From Formicarius rufipectus (lineage: Eukaryota > Chordata > Aves > Passeriformes > Formicariidae), in contig VXAU01000800.1 in assembly GCA_013399695.1 (NCBI GenBank), forward strand, positions 307,574 to 371,573: 64,000 nt of DNA. Direction: 5' to 3'. Shown piece after piece: positions 1 to 13,700 of the stretch. Each line of letters begins with the position of its first letter. Positions within the stretch are counted from its first letter, which is position 1. The translations under genes were made by a program, and so were the position numbers. The notes beneath the pieces were generated by a model that was given only the letters and a program-made list of their open reading frames with translations, did no database searches and was not told the origin of the DNA.

Positions 1-1613
1 CTGTCATGGGCTCTTGCAGTGTGACCCTTCCCCAGGACTACTGCCCTCTTCCACTTGCACACAGGAGAACATAACTGGAGTGGAAAACCTTTTCAGTGCC
101 AGCCCGAGCTGGTAGTTACTGTCCTAGTGTCCAGATGCCACTTAAAGCATCACTTTGGCACTGTATCACCTAAAGTATGAGGCAGTGCTTAGGGCATGGA
201 GGGAGGGACAGTCAGAGCCTGCCTGGGTTGCTGTGCAATTCAGCACAGGAAAACAGCAGCTGCTGCAGAGGCTCAGAGCAGGACAGGAGGGGATGGAGGA
301 CCAGGTGGAGACAGAGAGAAACAAAGCTGCAAACTGCTGAGGTCAGGGGAGAAAGTGTGAAGGAGAACAGACAGAGCAGGGCAGAGGTGCCCAGGGAGAG
401 GGAAACAGCCATGCTCTGCTTGCTTTGCAGAACTGCTGACAGGATCTATTGGCAGAGGTGATTTTACTTTTAACTAAACTTCTCTGCAGCTAAACGGGAA
501 AAGGAAGAGCTGAGGCTGGTGGGGATGAGGGATAGCTCTTTCTCACATGGAAAACAGAATAGGTATTTTTGCTCTGTCTGCATCTACACAAAGCACAAGA
601 CCTTGCAGTATCTGCTATGACTTTCTCAGGCAGAAAATAAAATTCACTTAGAATATCAACACCTGGCATTGCTAATTAAAAAGTTTTACTATTCCTTTCA
701 TTCCATAGCAAGACGTAGCTAGAGAGCTAATATACTTCCAATTTTTAACAGCTCCTCTCAGCAGTATCTCTATTCTCCCTCTCATCTCCTGGAGCCTCTT
801 TTGGCTGTTACCAAATGAGCATTTTTCCCCATTTATCAAGGGACTGGGGATGTACAAGGAGGTGACTTTCAGCCCTTGGCCAAACTGCTCCTCCGGCTTT
901 AGGAGAAACAGACAAGCATAAATGGCTGAGGCCCATTCAAAATAAAGGCAACTTTAACATGAAATGAACATTCTGCTCACACATATGTGAAACTGTCCCA
1001 GGGCTCAGGGACTTGACAAACAGCGAAGAGGAAGGACTTACAAAAGGGATGCAGCATCTGTGTGTGCTCAATTCCATCCTTCAAGGGTGCCTAAGGCCAA
1101 TGGCAGTCATGTATCCAAAAGAGCCTCGGGAAAGGCAGGGAGAGCAAGTCCTGGCACCACTGGGACCCTGCACGTGTCCCTGAGCCCATGTCTCAGTGAG
1201 GTGCAACACTAAGAACAACTGGTGCTATGTCCCTGTGCATGGGCTGTTCTTGTTTGCCTGTTTCCTGGTCCCAGTGGGGCTTTTCTTACTCCCCTTCTCC
1301 ACTCACATGTGCTGTGTCCTGCTATACTGAGATGCTTTTCCTCTGCTGTCAGCAACAGAGTATGGAACCTGCAGCACAGTCTGGCTGGATTGTCAAGTTA
1401 TAGCTCAAATACCACCAGAACTCTTTCCCATTAGTGTGCCAGAGGATGAGGAGCAGGCAGATTCCATGAGGAGAGCCAGGAAGCTGCTGTGCAGGACCAC
1501 ACAGGATGCAGAGAGCCAGCCACATCCTGCAGAATTCCCTGCTGCTGCCAGGCCACCCCATCCAGTGACCTGCCCACAGTGCAGCCTCGCTGCACTTGCC
1601 TTGCTCTACTGAC
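1..1613 (-). other. Part of the last PIGU intron
   Basis: This stretch lies downstream of exon 11 in the direction of PIGU transcription. I searched both strands by eye for the missing C-terminal exon and found none, so I read it as intron. No repeat family is recognisable here. Confidence 0.7.
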
Positions 1614-1756
1614 CTGCCCTATGTTGAAGGTCAACGTGATGGCATAATAAAAATTGGAGTTGGCACTTCCTGCATAAATCCAGAGATGCCACAGAACGGG
1701 GAACAGGAAGGAGCAGAAAATGAGCACACATGACAGGATGAAGATGTTCCGGAGGA
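1614..1756 (-). CDS. PIGU: PIGU coding exon 11
   Basis: It encodes LRNIFILSCVLIFCSFLFPV then LWHLWIYAGSANSNFYYAIT and LTFNIGQ. This is the most conserved stretch of PIGU. It ends exactly at codon 398 with donor GTCAGT. The following terminal exon is not in the window. Confidence 0.96.
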
Positions 1757-4700
1757 CTGCAAAAGAAAACCAAGCTGTTAAAATGATGTATCATTGAGCA
1801 GCCACGTTCACACAACCAGCAATGGGACTTAGGGTATGTATGGGGGCAAGAGGCACCTGCCAATACATACTTCTCTCCAAAAGTCTTTCACACTTTGCTT
1901 TAATAACTTCCTGGCTAGCTTTTAGAAGAAATTCACTATATTTCTCTTTAAAACTGGTCAAAGCAGTTGGTTTAAGCAAGAAATACCAGGAAAAACACAG
2001 CAGTTCCAAATCTTCCCAGGGTAGCAGTTCTATAGACTGAGCCTGAAAATGTTCAGGAAGCTCTCTGGTGATTTCAAGAGCTAAAGAGGGTATTTATGCA
2101 GCATTCAGAAAAACTGAACTGCATGGAGTAATTCAGTTGCTTTCATTCTGAGTAAACAAGCAGATGTAAAACAAAGAACCACTGCAAGATGCAGCATTTT
2201 AAGGCTGAGGGACTCACCAACTGCAGGAACACTGTTCAAATTACACAGCTTTAGATGGGAGTGAAGCATTTGGAGGATGGATGTACTTCAAATAAGCCAC
2301 ATGCATTGTGCAGGATTTTAAAAGGTTCTTACAAAAAAATTAATATTCAGAACAACTTGGAGACAGAGAGGGGGAAGATAAGGTACAGGTGAAAACTCAA
2401 ATTTCAATCTAGTCCTAAGGACATATTAGGGACTGTAACACCTGGGGAGGGGAAAAAAAAAATAAAAAAAAAATAAAGCCTCCTCCCAGACACCCCAAAG
2501 AGGCCATGAGAGCCTGTGGACACAGGCCTGGTTTGGTTTAATGGTGGCAATTACTTTGCAGGCCCTCTCCCATTCCAGATAAGGAACAATCAAGTAAAAG
2601 AACTTACATCTGTAAAGGTGGCTCCAGACTGGAAGGAAGGCCATGTACAGTGCAATGTCTCCCACAGTGGGATAAGACTTGAAGATAGAAATGATGGCAA
2701 TCTGGACAAACATGAAGAACACAGGGTGTTCCCTGGGAGGCAGAAGAAACCAATGTAAGAGGATGCAAAAGGGTCTCTGGAAACTGGAAATGAACGTGAG
2801 CAAGGGCACAGATGTGCTGTGGGAGCGTATCTCCCACAGAGGAGACCCTGTGGCTCTTGAACCCCTGTTCTCTCCAAACAAGGCTCTGAGTGCTGAGTGG
2901 GGTGGATGGAGCTGCAGAGCAGCAGTGCCAGGGCAGGCACATCTGCCCACTGCCCTCACACAACACACATTTATACCACCAGTCACCTGCGCTGCTCATG
3001 CCCCCAGCTCTGTCTGATTCACCAAAAGCAATTAGCACTTCCCCTCTGACAGGGATTTGGAGAAGCCCATAGACATCCCTCTGGTACCCCATGACACCTG
3101 TATCCGTTTCACATGAAAGGATAAGCTCCCTGAGGATCCAGGTGAGTTAATGGGTGTTCTTATCAGAAAGAAAGGTAACACTGTTGGTACAGTCAGCTAG
3201 GAAAGTCCCCAAGTTTTCACTTTTTTTCTGACAATAATGAAGTTCCAGCCAGGAGCCCTTGCTTTCTGACTTCACTGGTTTATGCTGGCAGGGAGCAGGC
3301 ACCTCTACAGCCTCAGTTTATGCTCTCTCTTTTGATGCTTGCAACACATTGTGGCATTTCAGAGCCAAGTCTATTTAAGAGGAATACAGACTGAAACTAT
3401 GGGAAATGAGAAGCACAGAGCCTTTTAAAAATCTTTTCCAGGTTTGTAGACCCAGACATCTGACTCCAGTTTTATAAGCTCCCACTGGACAGCTTAAGAG
3501 TAAAAAAAGTAGCAGAGAAACACATACTTACTTTAGCTTTATTGCCAAGGGAATGGTGTAGAAGAACACATTGATCTGAAATACACACACGAAGAAAAGA
3601 CTAAAGTGTTCAAACATCTCTGCAAAGAAGTACCAGAAAAGGCCAATATTGGGTGTCAGATCTGGAACAGAGAGGCTGAAATTTGAAAAGAAAAGTCAAG
3701 GTAAATTTTTAAATGGTTGTTTTCCATTGCCCTACTTCTATTATATTAATCATTTTATGCTACTGGAGGACATAAATTGAATCTACAGAAGAAAAATCAA
3801 AGGGGCAAGAAAAGTTGGAGAGCAGGTTTAAATCCTGCTGATGAATCCTTCCTGATGCCTCACTAGGATTTAAACCATTCCCAAGCAGACATCTCTCCAG
3901 AGACGAGTATTTCACAGCTATGGTAGCTCAACAGTCAAATCCATTTCCAATCAACAGTGGAAAACATCTCCTGTCTTTAGTTTTGGCCATCACTTAATTA
4001 ACAGAAGTTGGCTGCTCTCCTTCACATGTTCTTTCTTTTCTTGCACTGCCAGTAAATCAGAAATCCCACAATTCTTGGGTCAGGCACTGGGGCACCCATG
4101 TGTGATGGACAAGAAACAACATGGGTGGAGGGGCCAGACAGAAAACCACCAGTAAGAACCCTTATACTTACATAAATCCATAAACAGATGGGATAAAATC
4201 CCAGGAGTTGAGGAGGAAGAAGGAGAGGCAGATGATCACTACCAAGCTGCACAGGTACAGGGATGCATACTGCATGGTGTAGAGCCAGAAGCTTTTGCTT
4301 TTCAGTTTGATTGGTATGAACTGACGCTGAAAGTGAAACAGAAGCATCGCGTCAGGTGGAGAGCCACAAGAAAGCCTGAACGTTCAGCACATCATTTGCA
4401 ATCAGGGAAAGAAAGCATCAAACACTGGCACTATGGCACTGGAAGGAGCAGCTCTCAAGCACAATGTGCTTGATGTTCTTCACTCCGGCCACTAAAGTCA
4501 CACACATTGCCCATATTTCCAGAACTGTGCTTGGAAACACAGGAGCAAAGTTGGTAATTTCTGCTTGCACTCTGTGTACCATTTCCACACACCTTCTCAC
4601 AGCTACACCTGAATCTGACATGTCTGCAGTACTGCACTGGTGCCTGTCTTCTACTGCACAAACACACCCCGACTGAAGGCCCTGCCCCATGTGCCACCAT

Positions 4701-7700
4701 CCTGTGGTGTCAGGCCTCCACCACAGAGCCTGGCACTCTTGCTCCACTCAGATTAAGGAAAGAGGACATCCAGTGGGTTTCTATGCACAAAGGAGCCCTT
4801 CTGAAAGGTTGCTTCCTCAAAGCCAACTGTTGCAGTCCTGCCACTGCCACATGTCCTTGTCACAAGTCAACCACAAGCCCTGGGTATCTCAGTCCAACAA
4901 GTCCCCTGCATTTGTACAAACACACACACAAGGGCAAACACCTTTGGGAATCACTCAGAGTTCTGCAGCTCCAGGTCACCGATGTGGCTTTTCCATTGCG
5001 TACTGGGGTTCGCAATGGCAGGATATGTGCAGAGAGCTCATTCCAGCTGCTGTGGGCTCTGTGTAAAGCACCCTCTGTTTTCTCAGTCATAGCATGTTTA
5101 GTGTCACTTGTTGGAACAACGTAAACAAGTTTACCAACAATATTTGGCAGGACAGATCAGAAAGCACAGGAGAAAAGTGATTTAGTTATGCACAAAAAAT
5201 GCAGGAAAATTTTTAAAATTTAGATAAAAGGACACACACTGGCATGACTACCTTTAAAAGTTGCAAATTAGGCAATAATATATCAAAGCACTTGTTACTT
5301 GTGAATTTGATGTACAATAGTTGTACTTTACTCCCAGTTTACTCTTACTAAAGTTGAAAGAGAACAAATGAGACCAAAATATAAAAATACATAAAACTCT
5401 CTTAAAAAAAAATCACCAAACTGAAAAAGGAACACTGACTCTGCAGAAGTTCTTTCTCACAAAGAGTAGTAATAATAAAATTTCTGAAAAATAGTATGAG
5501 ACATTCATGCCAGGTGGAGAAAGTAAATTAACTAGAACTGACTCCCATTCTGTTTGGAAGCTCAGAGACTTAAGAATACGCTGTAATGAGCCTGTAGTTA
5601 AGATCTGCTATAATAATTATTATCAGAAGCAAGCAAGGAAGACTGGTGAAACACACAACAGCAGGATTTCAGAGTGGCAAAAATAATAAAAATGATCACA
5701 AAATGATTTGTAAAGTGGCTTAAGCCTCTGCTGGTGGTCACAGCCCGATCCTGCTCACACAGCAGAATAAAATTAGCATGGTCAGCCCTGCTGGAATTCC
5801 GGGGTCCTGTTAATGGAGAGGGAGAAAGGACAACCAGTCTTTTTCACAAGCTCATGCCTTTTGCCATCAAACCCCAAATCAGCATTTCTGAGTTTGAGTA
5901 CCTCAGACACACAGCTTCTCATGCCAACACAGCTCAGTGATCCACGTCAGTGCAAGGGAACTTCTCCAGGTCTAAACCCCACATTGCTATTCACACAACA
6001 CAATGAATAGCATTTATTTTGGGCAAGTGTGGGTGACTTCCTGCTCCCTTCTCTCCACTCACAGGCATTCCTGTCAAGGTTTCAAACTTGCAATGGCTTG
6101 AGGAGAGTCACTTTTTTTGAAACTCTGCATTTGCCTGACTCCCCTCTCAAGAGCCAAGGTCTGTCCCTGCACAAGAAGACAAAGGGTACCAACAGCTGGA
6201 AATCATCTACCTGCAGAAGGTAAAGGAGGGCTGGAGCAAACAGTGTGAGAGGGTAGAGTGACTGGTATGTTGCTAAGGCCAGGAACACAGCACTGAGGAA
6301 GGCACTACCTGCAAAGACAAAGAATGTTCATTTGTAGGGAACATTTACTATAAACAGCCATACAGATGAGAAGTCAAAACGGGAAGAAATACATAACTCT
6401 CTGCAAGGGATTCACAAATATCAGGATGCCACTCGAACGAGTTGGCAGCAGAATGTATCCTGGAGGGTGTCTTCTTGTCAACTTAATTTTGAATGAAGAA
6501 TGATTCCACATGAAGGAACCATTGACTGGTTTGTGTTTCCTGTCACTCACATACAGATATGTAATTCACTCTATATAAAAACCATGCTGGCTGCTGTCAA
6601 TGCAAGGGAATGCATTCACAAGTCATATTTGCATGTAAGAGCTGTTATACTGGGCATGCTGGATAACCTCATCACCAGGATGTGTCAGGATCTCAGCAAA
6701 ACTCTGAGCAAAAGAGCAAGAGAAAGTCTGCAGCTGAAGGAATGAAGTGGCATTAGCAAAACTGAGGCACAAAAAGGATTAGCACAGCCTTTCTTAAAAT
6801 TCTGACTGTCTCTACTGAAGAAGCTTTATTTGAAGTGCCTCAGGTTGAGCTCAGTGCTGAGTACTGGCATTTCTCATCTACCAACATCAGAAACCAAGTC
6901 CAAAAGGTCTCGGGTTAAACAACAAAAATACAGGCACCCAGTGCAGCAGCCTAGTTATAGCTGTGGACTAGATAGAAGTCTCCTGTAAAAATAAAGCTTA
7001 GACAGCAAGAACCCTGACTCGGTGCAGTGGACCAATTGCCAGACTGGCATTACACACTCAGAGAACTTCTCTCTGTCCCACCTTTGAAAGAGAAAATAGA
7101 GGGCTACCTGGTGATGAGCCCTCTCCAGTCTTCAACAATGCTCTCCTGATGGAAACCTCCCTATCCTCTATTTTACTGAGTGTTCAATTCTGTACAGATC
7201 TAAAGAATTGATTCCTACAAATCACAGTCATAACCTGATATCCTCTTTGTCCACTTCAAAGGCCAGATAGGGAGAAATCACATGAGACAGCCACCACAGT
7301 TTTCTCTATGATGAAACTAATGGTCTTAGGGTGTTAGTGAACAGTTAAAAATCAGTTTAACTAAACAGACACCACTTGTTTGCTATTGAAAACGCTTTTT
7401 AAATGAAAACTCCTCCTGACTCAGATAGCAAATAATTAGAGGAAAAATTCCTTTAGGAAACTATCTGTATCAGCTATTTTTTTTGCCATGTCTGGGTCTG
7501 GGCTCTGCTGGAGGTGAGATCAGAGTGACCTTCCCTCTGATCCAGCAGAGAACTCCTAAAATTAGATGACACAAAGCACATATGGTAAAAGATCTTAGCA
7601 CTGGAGAGTAATAAAAGAAACAGAAAGCTGTATTCTGCAAAAAATGAATGAAACAGTTATTCTGACATAATCTATTCAGTTGTGCTGTTATGGGTCTTTG

Positions 7701-10700
7701 CTTGCTGCTTCTGTTTCCTCAAAGCTCAAGTAGCTAATTTCAAAGCACATTTACAACTGTGAGTGAAAGACAAGTAACAGCTGCAGGCAAATGCTTGCTT
7801 TTGAACAGAAGTTCACAGATAAATGTTGAAAATGAATTGTGTACAACTTTAAGTGCATATTCACTTGCAAAAGAAGAGCAACAGACCATTATAACCTCCA
7901 ACACACAGACCCATCTCTTCCTGAACAGAAAACTATTTGAATCCATAAAGGAAAAGGGGTCAGTTTTTAGAGATGAAACTCCTGGGTACACTGAGGTGAA
8001 AGTAAGTTTTCACTTTAAGTCTCCTGATCTCATTTCAGGCAGAACTTTGCCCCAGTTTTTTTTCTGCCGTTTTTCACTGAGATCTTTGTAGCAATCTGTA
8101 AAGTTCCACCTGGATTTAGTTTTTGCTACATTTATCATCTTCCTAGAAAGTCAAAGAACCCTTTTTTCCCTCCCTGTGTTACCTTTTATTGTAGCTAAAA
8201 TGAAGAATGCAATGACAGAGTTGTTGATGGCACAGGTGGACTTTGCCACACAAGACATCACAGTGTAGGGGTTTAACAGGTAGCTGAAAAAGAGCAAAGC
8301 TCAGGTTATATTCAAAGGAAATAGCATCTAATTAAGATATTTTCAAGAAAAAACAGATGCACTTTATTTACAGTTGATGGGATCCTCTCCTCAGCAAATT
8401 AATTCAGATGAACAGGTTCTTCAATCTGTAGCAAAAACCAGACTTTTGGATTGCAGCCCTGGACACAGAGGCCACAGGGAGCACACTGCAGAAAGGAGAG
8501 AGCTGGAAAGATGTTCAAAATGTTCAAAGTGTAGAAAAACTACCAAAAATGCTTCTTGCTTTGCAGAAAGACTGTACATTTATTCAGCCAGATCTAGGAT
8601 TACTGGGTCCAAAACAATTTTTTTCTGCTACTCACATCTACTTTTAGTGAAGAAGTATAAGAAGCCAACAAGATGAAAACAAATCCTGAGACATGAGCAG
8701 TTTCCCCCAACCCCAGTGTACCAGCCTCCTGCTGTGGCAGAGGAATCATTTGTGTTCACCATGGTGTGATGTGAGCACAAAACCTGCCAGCTATGCAAGT
8801 TTGGCACATTTCAATTGGAATTACAGAAAGACAGCAAACTCTGAACACCTTTACACTCCAGCCACACTTTAGTTAGCAAAGATGCCAGTTCCTTTTTGAA
8901 ATGAGAATTACAATAATTTCATTTAACTGAAAAAGGTTTGGAAGGACTATCAATACAATAAGCATGATAATGTACCCATCAGCCTTGCTAATAACTAAAT
9001 TAATCATCAGAGTGAGTAGACAGGGCTGATGATTTCCTACTTCTCCGAGCTCTAGTCTGTCTTTTCAGCAGGCCAGCCTACAGCAAGACAGTACAATTTA
9101 ATGCCAGCTTTGTTGTGGCAGTGAGCAAAACACTGTGCAACTAACCCCTCCACCATTCCTGACATGGGGAATTTGACATTTAAAACATTCATATGAAACT
9201 TATCTAATGGAGAACTCTCTCTGACACAAAATAATTCAGATAATTTTTTTGTGTCAAAACACCAATAAAAAAATATTTCTCTAATAGTAGGTATGTTGCT
9301 TGTATATTATTTATTTTAGTTGAAGTCTTCTGGAATAAAAAAATGTTTTTATACAGAGATACACCAAGACATGAAATTAATAAAATGACAACCTGAAAAT
9401 ATATTTGAATTGTAATAAGCAATTTGGGATATTCAAGTTGTGATGCTCAGCAAACATTTTGACCAACTCCTAATTTTTCTGAAAAGACATCATTTGGAAG
9501 GCATAGAATCAATTTTGATAACATTAGCATATAAGCAAAATAAATGGGGATGTGATCTGTGCAGACACAACATTCTTGCTACTAAGTTAATGTCCTTATG
9601 CTCCTGAGCCTGCTTTGGAGTCCCTGAATGAATTTACTTGCTGGCAACAAACACGTGCAAATGCATCTGCCTTCCACTTTCAAGCTGAGTATTCAGGGAC
9701 AACAGGAAATTTGGGGGAAAAAAAACCCCAAACTACAACAAACGTAGAAGTTCCAAATAAGACAAATAAAACACAAAGGGGGCTGAGGAGCCAAAGCAGC
9801 CCACTGCAAACTACAAGAGCAATACTTACAGTAGTGCTACCTTGAGGGGGATGTAGTGCATCTCCAGGGGTGTCTGGATGAGCTCAGCCACATCTGGTGC
9901 ATATTTATCCAGCTCTATTAGCAGTTTCTGCTTTTTGAACTGAACAAAGGAGAATGATCAAAGACCGTCAGAAAAGCCACTATTTCATATTACTTGTGTA
10001 ATGCTATTTCATACTACTCAGCCAACTGGGGTTTCTATTACAGTAGAGCATATCTGAGCGCCAGGTGTGAACCACAACTCATGTTAAGTGAGGAACAGTA
10101 TAAACAGAATGAAACCCCCTCTCTTTTCCCAAATACTTAACAACTGAAGTGAGAGTCAACAGAAAGTAGATAATGTCTACTTATTTGAACTTCCTTAATT
10201 ACCTGTGTCTAGCTCTTGACACAGCTGACAGTGAATTCACCACACTAGAGTTCAATACTCTCAACATGTCTGGATCTCTAATGAAAAGCTGACTTTATAA
10301 ATTCACTGTTTAACACACACAAGCCCTTGAAAACCCAAGATCCAGAAGTATGTGGTCTTTGTTATTTTGAAAATAGATACCTTTAGGACAAATCTCTCTT
10401 TAATCCATCTTGTTCTATGAGGCTCTCCATAGAGACAAAAGAGAAATCTGAAATCCGAATCTACAGAAGTATGTCATGCTGAGACAGAAGGACAGAAAGG
10501 CTGGCAATAAATTCTCAACAAGCAAAGTAACTCACATGTGGGATTTTTACATGTCTGCATTTCTAGTGTGAGTTATTTCCTCAGTCTCAAAGTCACAGGA
10601 CAAAGAACAAGCACGTAGCTGGATGGGAGACTACACAGACGCTGCAGGAAATGCAGCCTCTCTGTTGATGTTGATGGCGAACCCCTGGCCCTCTGGAAGT

Positions 10701-13700
10701 GCAGAGAGCACAGCACTGCTTACACAAAATGTTCCTTGAGCTACCTGTGAAAGAGAGCTGCAAGGAATCATTCACTCACCTCCAAATACATGTACTTACA
10801 ATTGGAAGGGAATGAGTAATATCTGGTGCCAGACTTTCACCACTTTTATAGATTTATGTCAACTGGGCATCCTTGGGCAGTTTTATTTCTTCCTTTACAC
10901 ATTTTAGTCTGTGTGTTACCTCATGCTGTGTGCAAAGAGATCCTCTCCAAAGTAGAACATTCAGGCTTTAGAAGACTGTACTCTACTGTGATCATCATTC
11001 ACATGCAGTGTGTAGTTACAGACACTGATTTGTTTCATACTGTAATAGTGCCACAACAAAACTTAAAACATCTCAGTTGTTCACCATGTTCAGTCCTCAT
11101 GTTTATCCTTAAAATATGACCAGATTTACTGCAACAAGGACTTTATACTGCATCCTCTGGCATGTGTTTTCTTTAGTACAAGATAATTTTATTTGCTGGG
11201 AGAAGAGGACCAGTAACACCGGGAAGTCGGCTTACCACAACTTTGTTGAAGTCCTGAATGGCCAAGTAAAGGGCAACAGCAGTTAGCACATCAGTTATCT
11301 AAAAAAATCAAGGGACAGACAGACTGACTGTAAGCAAAATAAACAAATAGAGAAAAAGATACTGGTCAGTACTCAATAATGACTCTAATCTGACTCAGCT
11401 CATAGGAAGAAGACACAAGCTTTAAAACCACTGGACTGGTGACTTGTACAGTGTCCTCACACACCACCACCACTGCACCTGAAGGCATGAACCGTATCAA
11501 ATATTTTCAACAAGAAAATAGGGAATCAAGAGGAAAGAAACTGAAGCAAGTGAGGATAATAGAGAGAATCACTGGTCTGGTTAGAGCACAGGCAATGCTG
11601 GGGCAGTGCCCAGGTGGTTAAACCTCTCTGGCCTTTAATTCAGCATGACAGTGCCTTGAGCTGTCACAGACTTCCCAGGCAGCAGCACAGTCATCTGAAC
11701 AACCAGCACTAGCCCAAGGCAGAGGGCTGTTACCTCTGCATGAGCCCTTCCTGGCAGGGACCTGGGGACAGAGGCTCCACTGAATTACACAGAACTTTGA
11801 GAACAATTTGCAAGAGACATTTGGAGGATGAGCACATTTGTGCTCTTTGCAGGTCTGGGGTTTGGCAGTGGGTTTAGTGAGAAACAGCAGTGTAAGGATG
11901 AGGCTGGGGGGACAAAGTAGTTTGTTACCTGTAAGAGGTAACCTTTGAAATCTGAAATAAAATGTCACCTTCCTATCCTGCTGTGCAGATACTTATCTAA
12001 GCAAGAACTCACAAAAAAAGAAGGAATATGTACAAGAAGAGAAAAGCCTGAACAGTGGGCTTGTACAGGCAAAGCTGCCTTTCTCATTAAGCTGTGAGCT
12101 CAGCAGGAATCTGAGCTACAGGGAGGCTGAAGGTCTCCGATTCCTGCAGGACTGAAAGTCACACTCAGCATTTCCCTGAATGGGGCCTTTCAAGAGGAGC
12201 TTTCCAGGAGCACTTACCATGAACACCAGTTCAGCATATTCAATCAGGAAGTGAAAGAGATAGATTATCAGTGGGGTCTAAAAGAGAACAGAAGGAAAGT
12301 CCATGTCAAATATCGTCCAGATAAAATACATTATTAATTTGATGGAAAAAACCTAGTAGTACAAGACACTGTCAAAAGTAATTTTCTTCGGCCTTTTCTC
12401 CAACACTGGTACTTCAGAGTAAAGTGATTAATCAAAGCATACTTATTGGCCTTTTTCCTTGCAAAGTCCTCAGTACACTATAAAAGCCACCATCAACTTT
12501 GAAAATTGTATTTTATCCCAGCATTTCAATTCTGCTACTAGTGGTAGACTTACAATAGAAAGTTACAAAGACTAGCTTTAGAAAGTAACTTTTTTGCCTA
12601 GAAAATCTATTTTTTCAGATTATCTGCAGGTACTTCTGAAAGATTTCCTCCATTGCTGGTTTCACTGTAGAGCCCATTGTTTAGATGACTGTTTTTTAAT
12701 GCAAAAAGAAGAAAGCATGTTAAACACATAAAACAGTAGGATTACAGTCATATCATCCTCTCAATTCTACACCTTTTTCTTTCCAGAGTAAGAGGAAAAG
12801 CATATTTCTAAATTACTCCTACTGCACAAAAGCTTAATCTGGAAGTACTTGATTTACATGCTGTAAATTCAGTCTTCACTGCAAGAAAACAGAGTTCTTT
12901 TGAAATATTTTATAAATACTGTCCAAATAAACATGGGAAAATATTTCACAGTAGGGGAGAAAACTGAGTCTAGAGAAGGTGAATTTATTGAGAAGAAACC
13001 AGTTTTCAGAGGAATACAAAGCAACTGCCTCACCCAAGTGACACTATGTATAGGTGCACCTTCATATCAACCAGAGCACTCAAGAGCACAAAACCCCACA
13101 GGTGCTTGAGTGTATTTTTTAGGAATGAGGCATTTTCAAGATGACGAATAAATAAGTTGCGTGTTTGTGCTAATCTTAATATTTCTACAAATTCGAAACC
13201 TCCATTGTTTACCTAGTACATTGTATCAGACTCACAGTGACACTGTCTTCCTGGATGTGAACAGTGCTTCACTATTACAGACTTCCTATCCGCAGGAACA
13301 AACATCGTGATGTCTGTGACCTGCACAGTGAGATGCTCTGTGATTCACTCTTATTTCCTCATCCTGGTGACCAGAACTATTGCCCAGACATCCACATGAG
13401 TAGCCTCTGGGACAAGACAGGTCTCCAGCCTTCACCAGGCCATGAGCTGCAAGACTAAGACATGTGCCCCTTGAATATCACATTTAAAATGAAGCATGCA
13501 AACCAACCTCATGAAAAATAGCTCCAGAATATGGCGAGACCCCTAAATCCAGTAGAGCTAATCCTTCGACCACTGAAAGACAAAACACCTGCATTAGAAC
13601 CCTGTAATGTGGGAAGGGAGACATCACAGGATGGTAAAACTGTAGGTTTTAAAACACCCACACCTGTCAGTATCTCAAATTGAATGGATGACACCAAACC

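Noticed and set aside
2426..2986. 186-codon minus-strand open frame as a separate gene
   Set aside because: It is PIGU exon 10 (2608-2732) read through into both introns.
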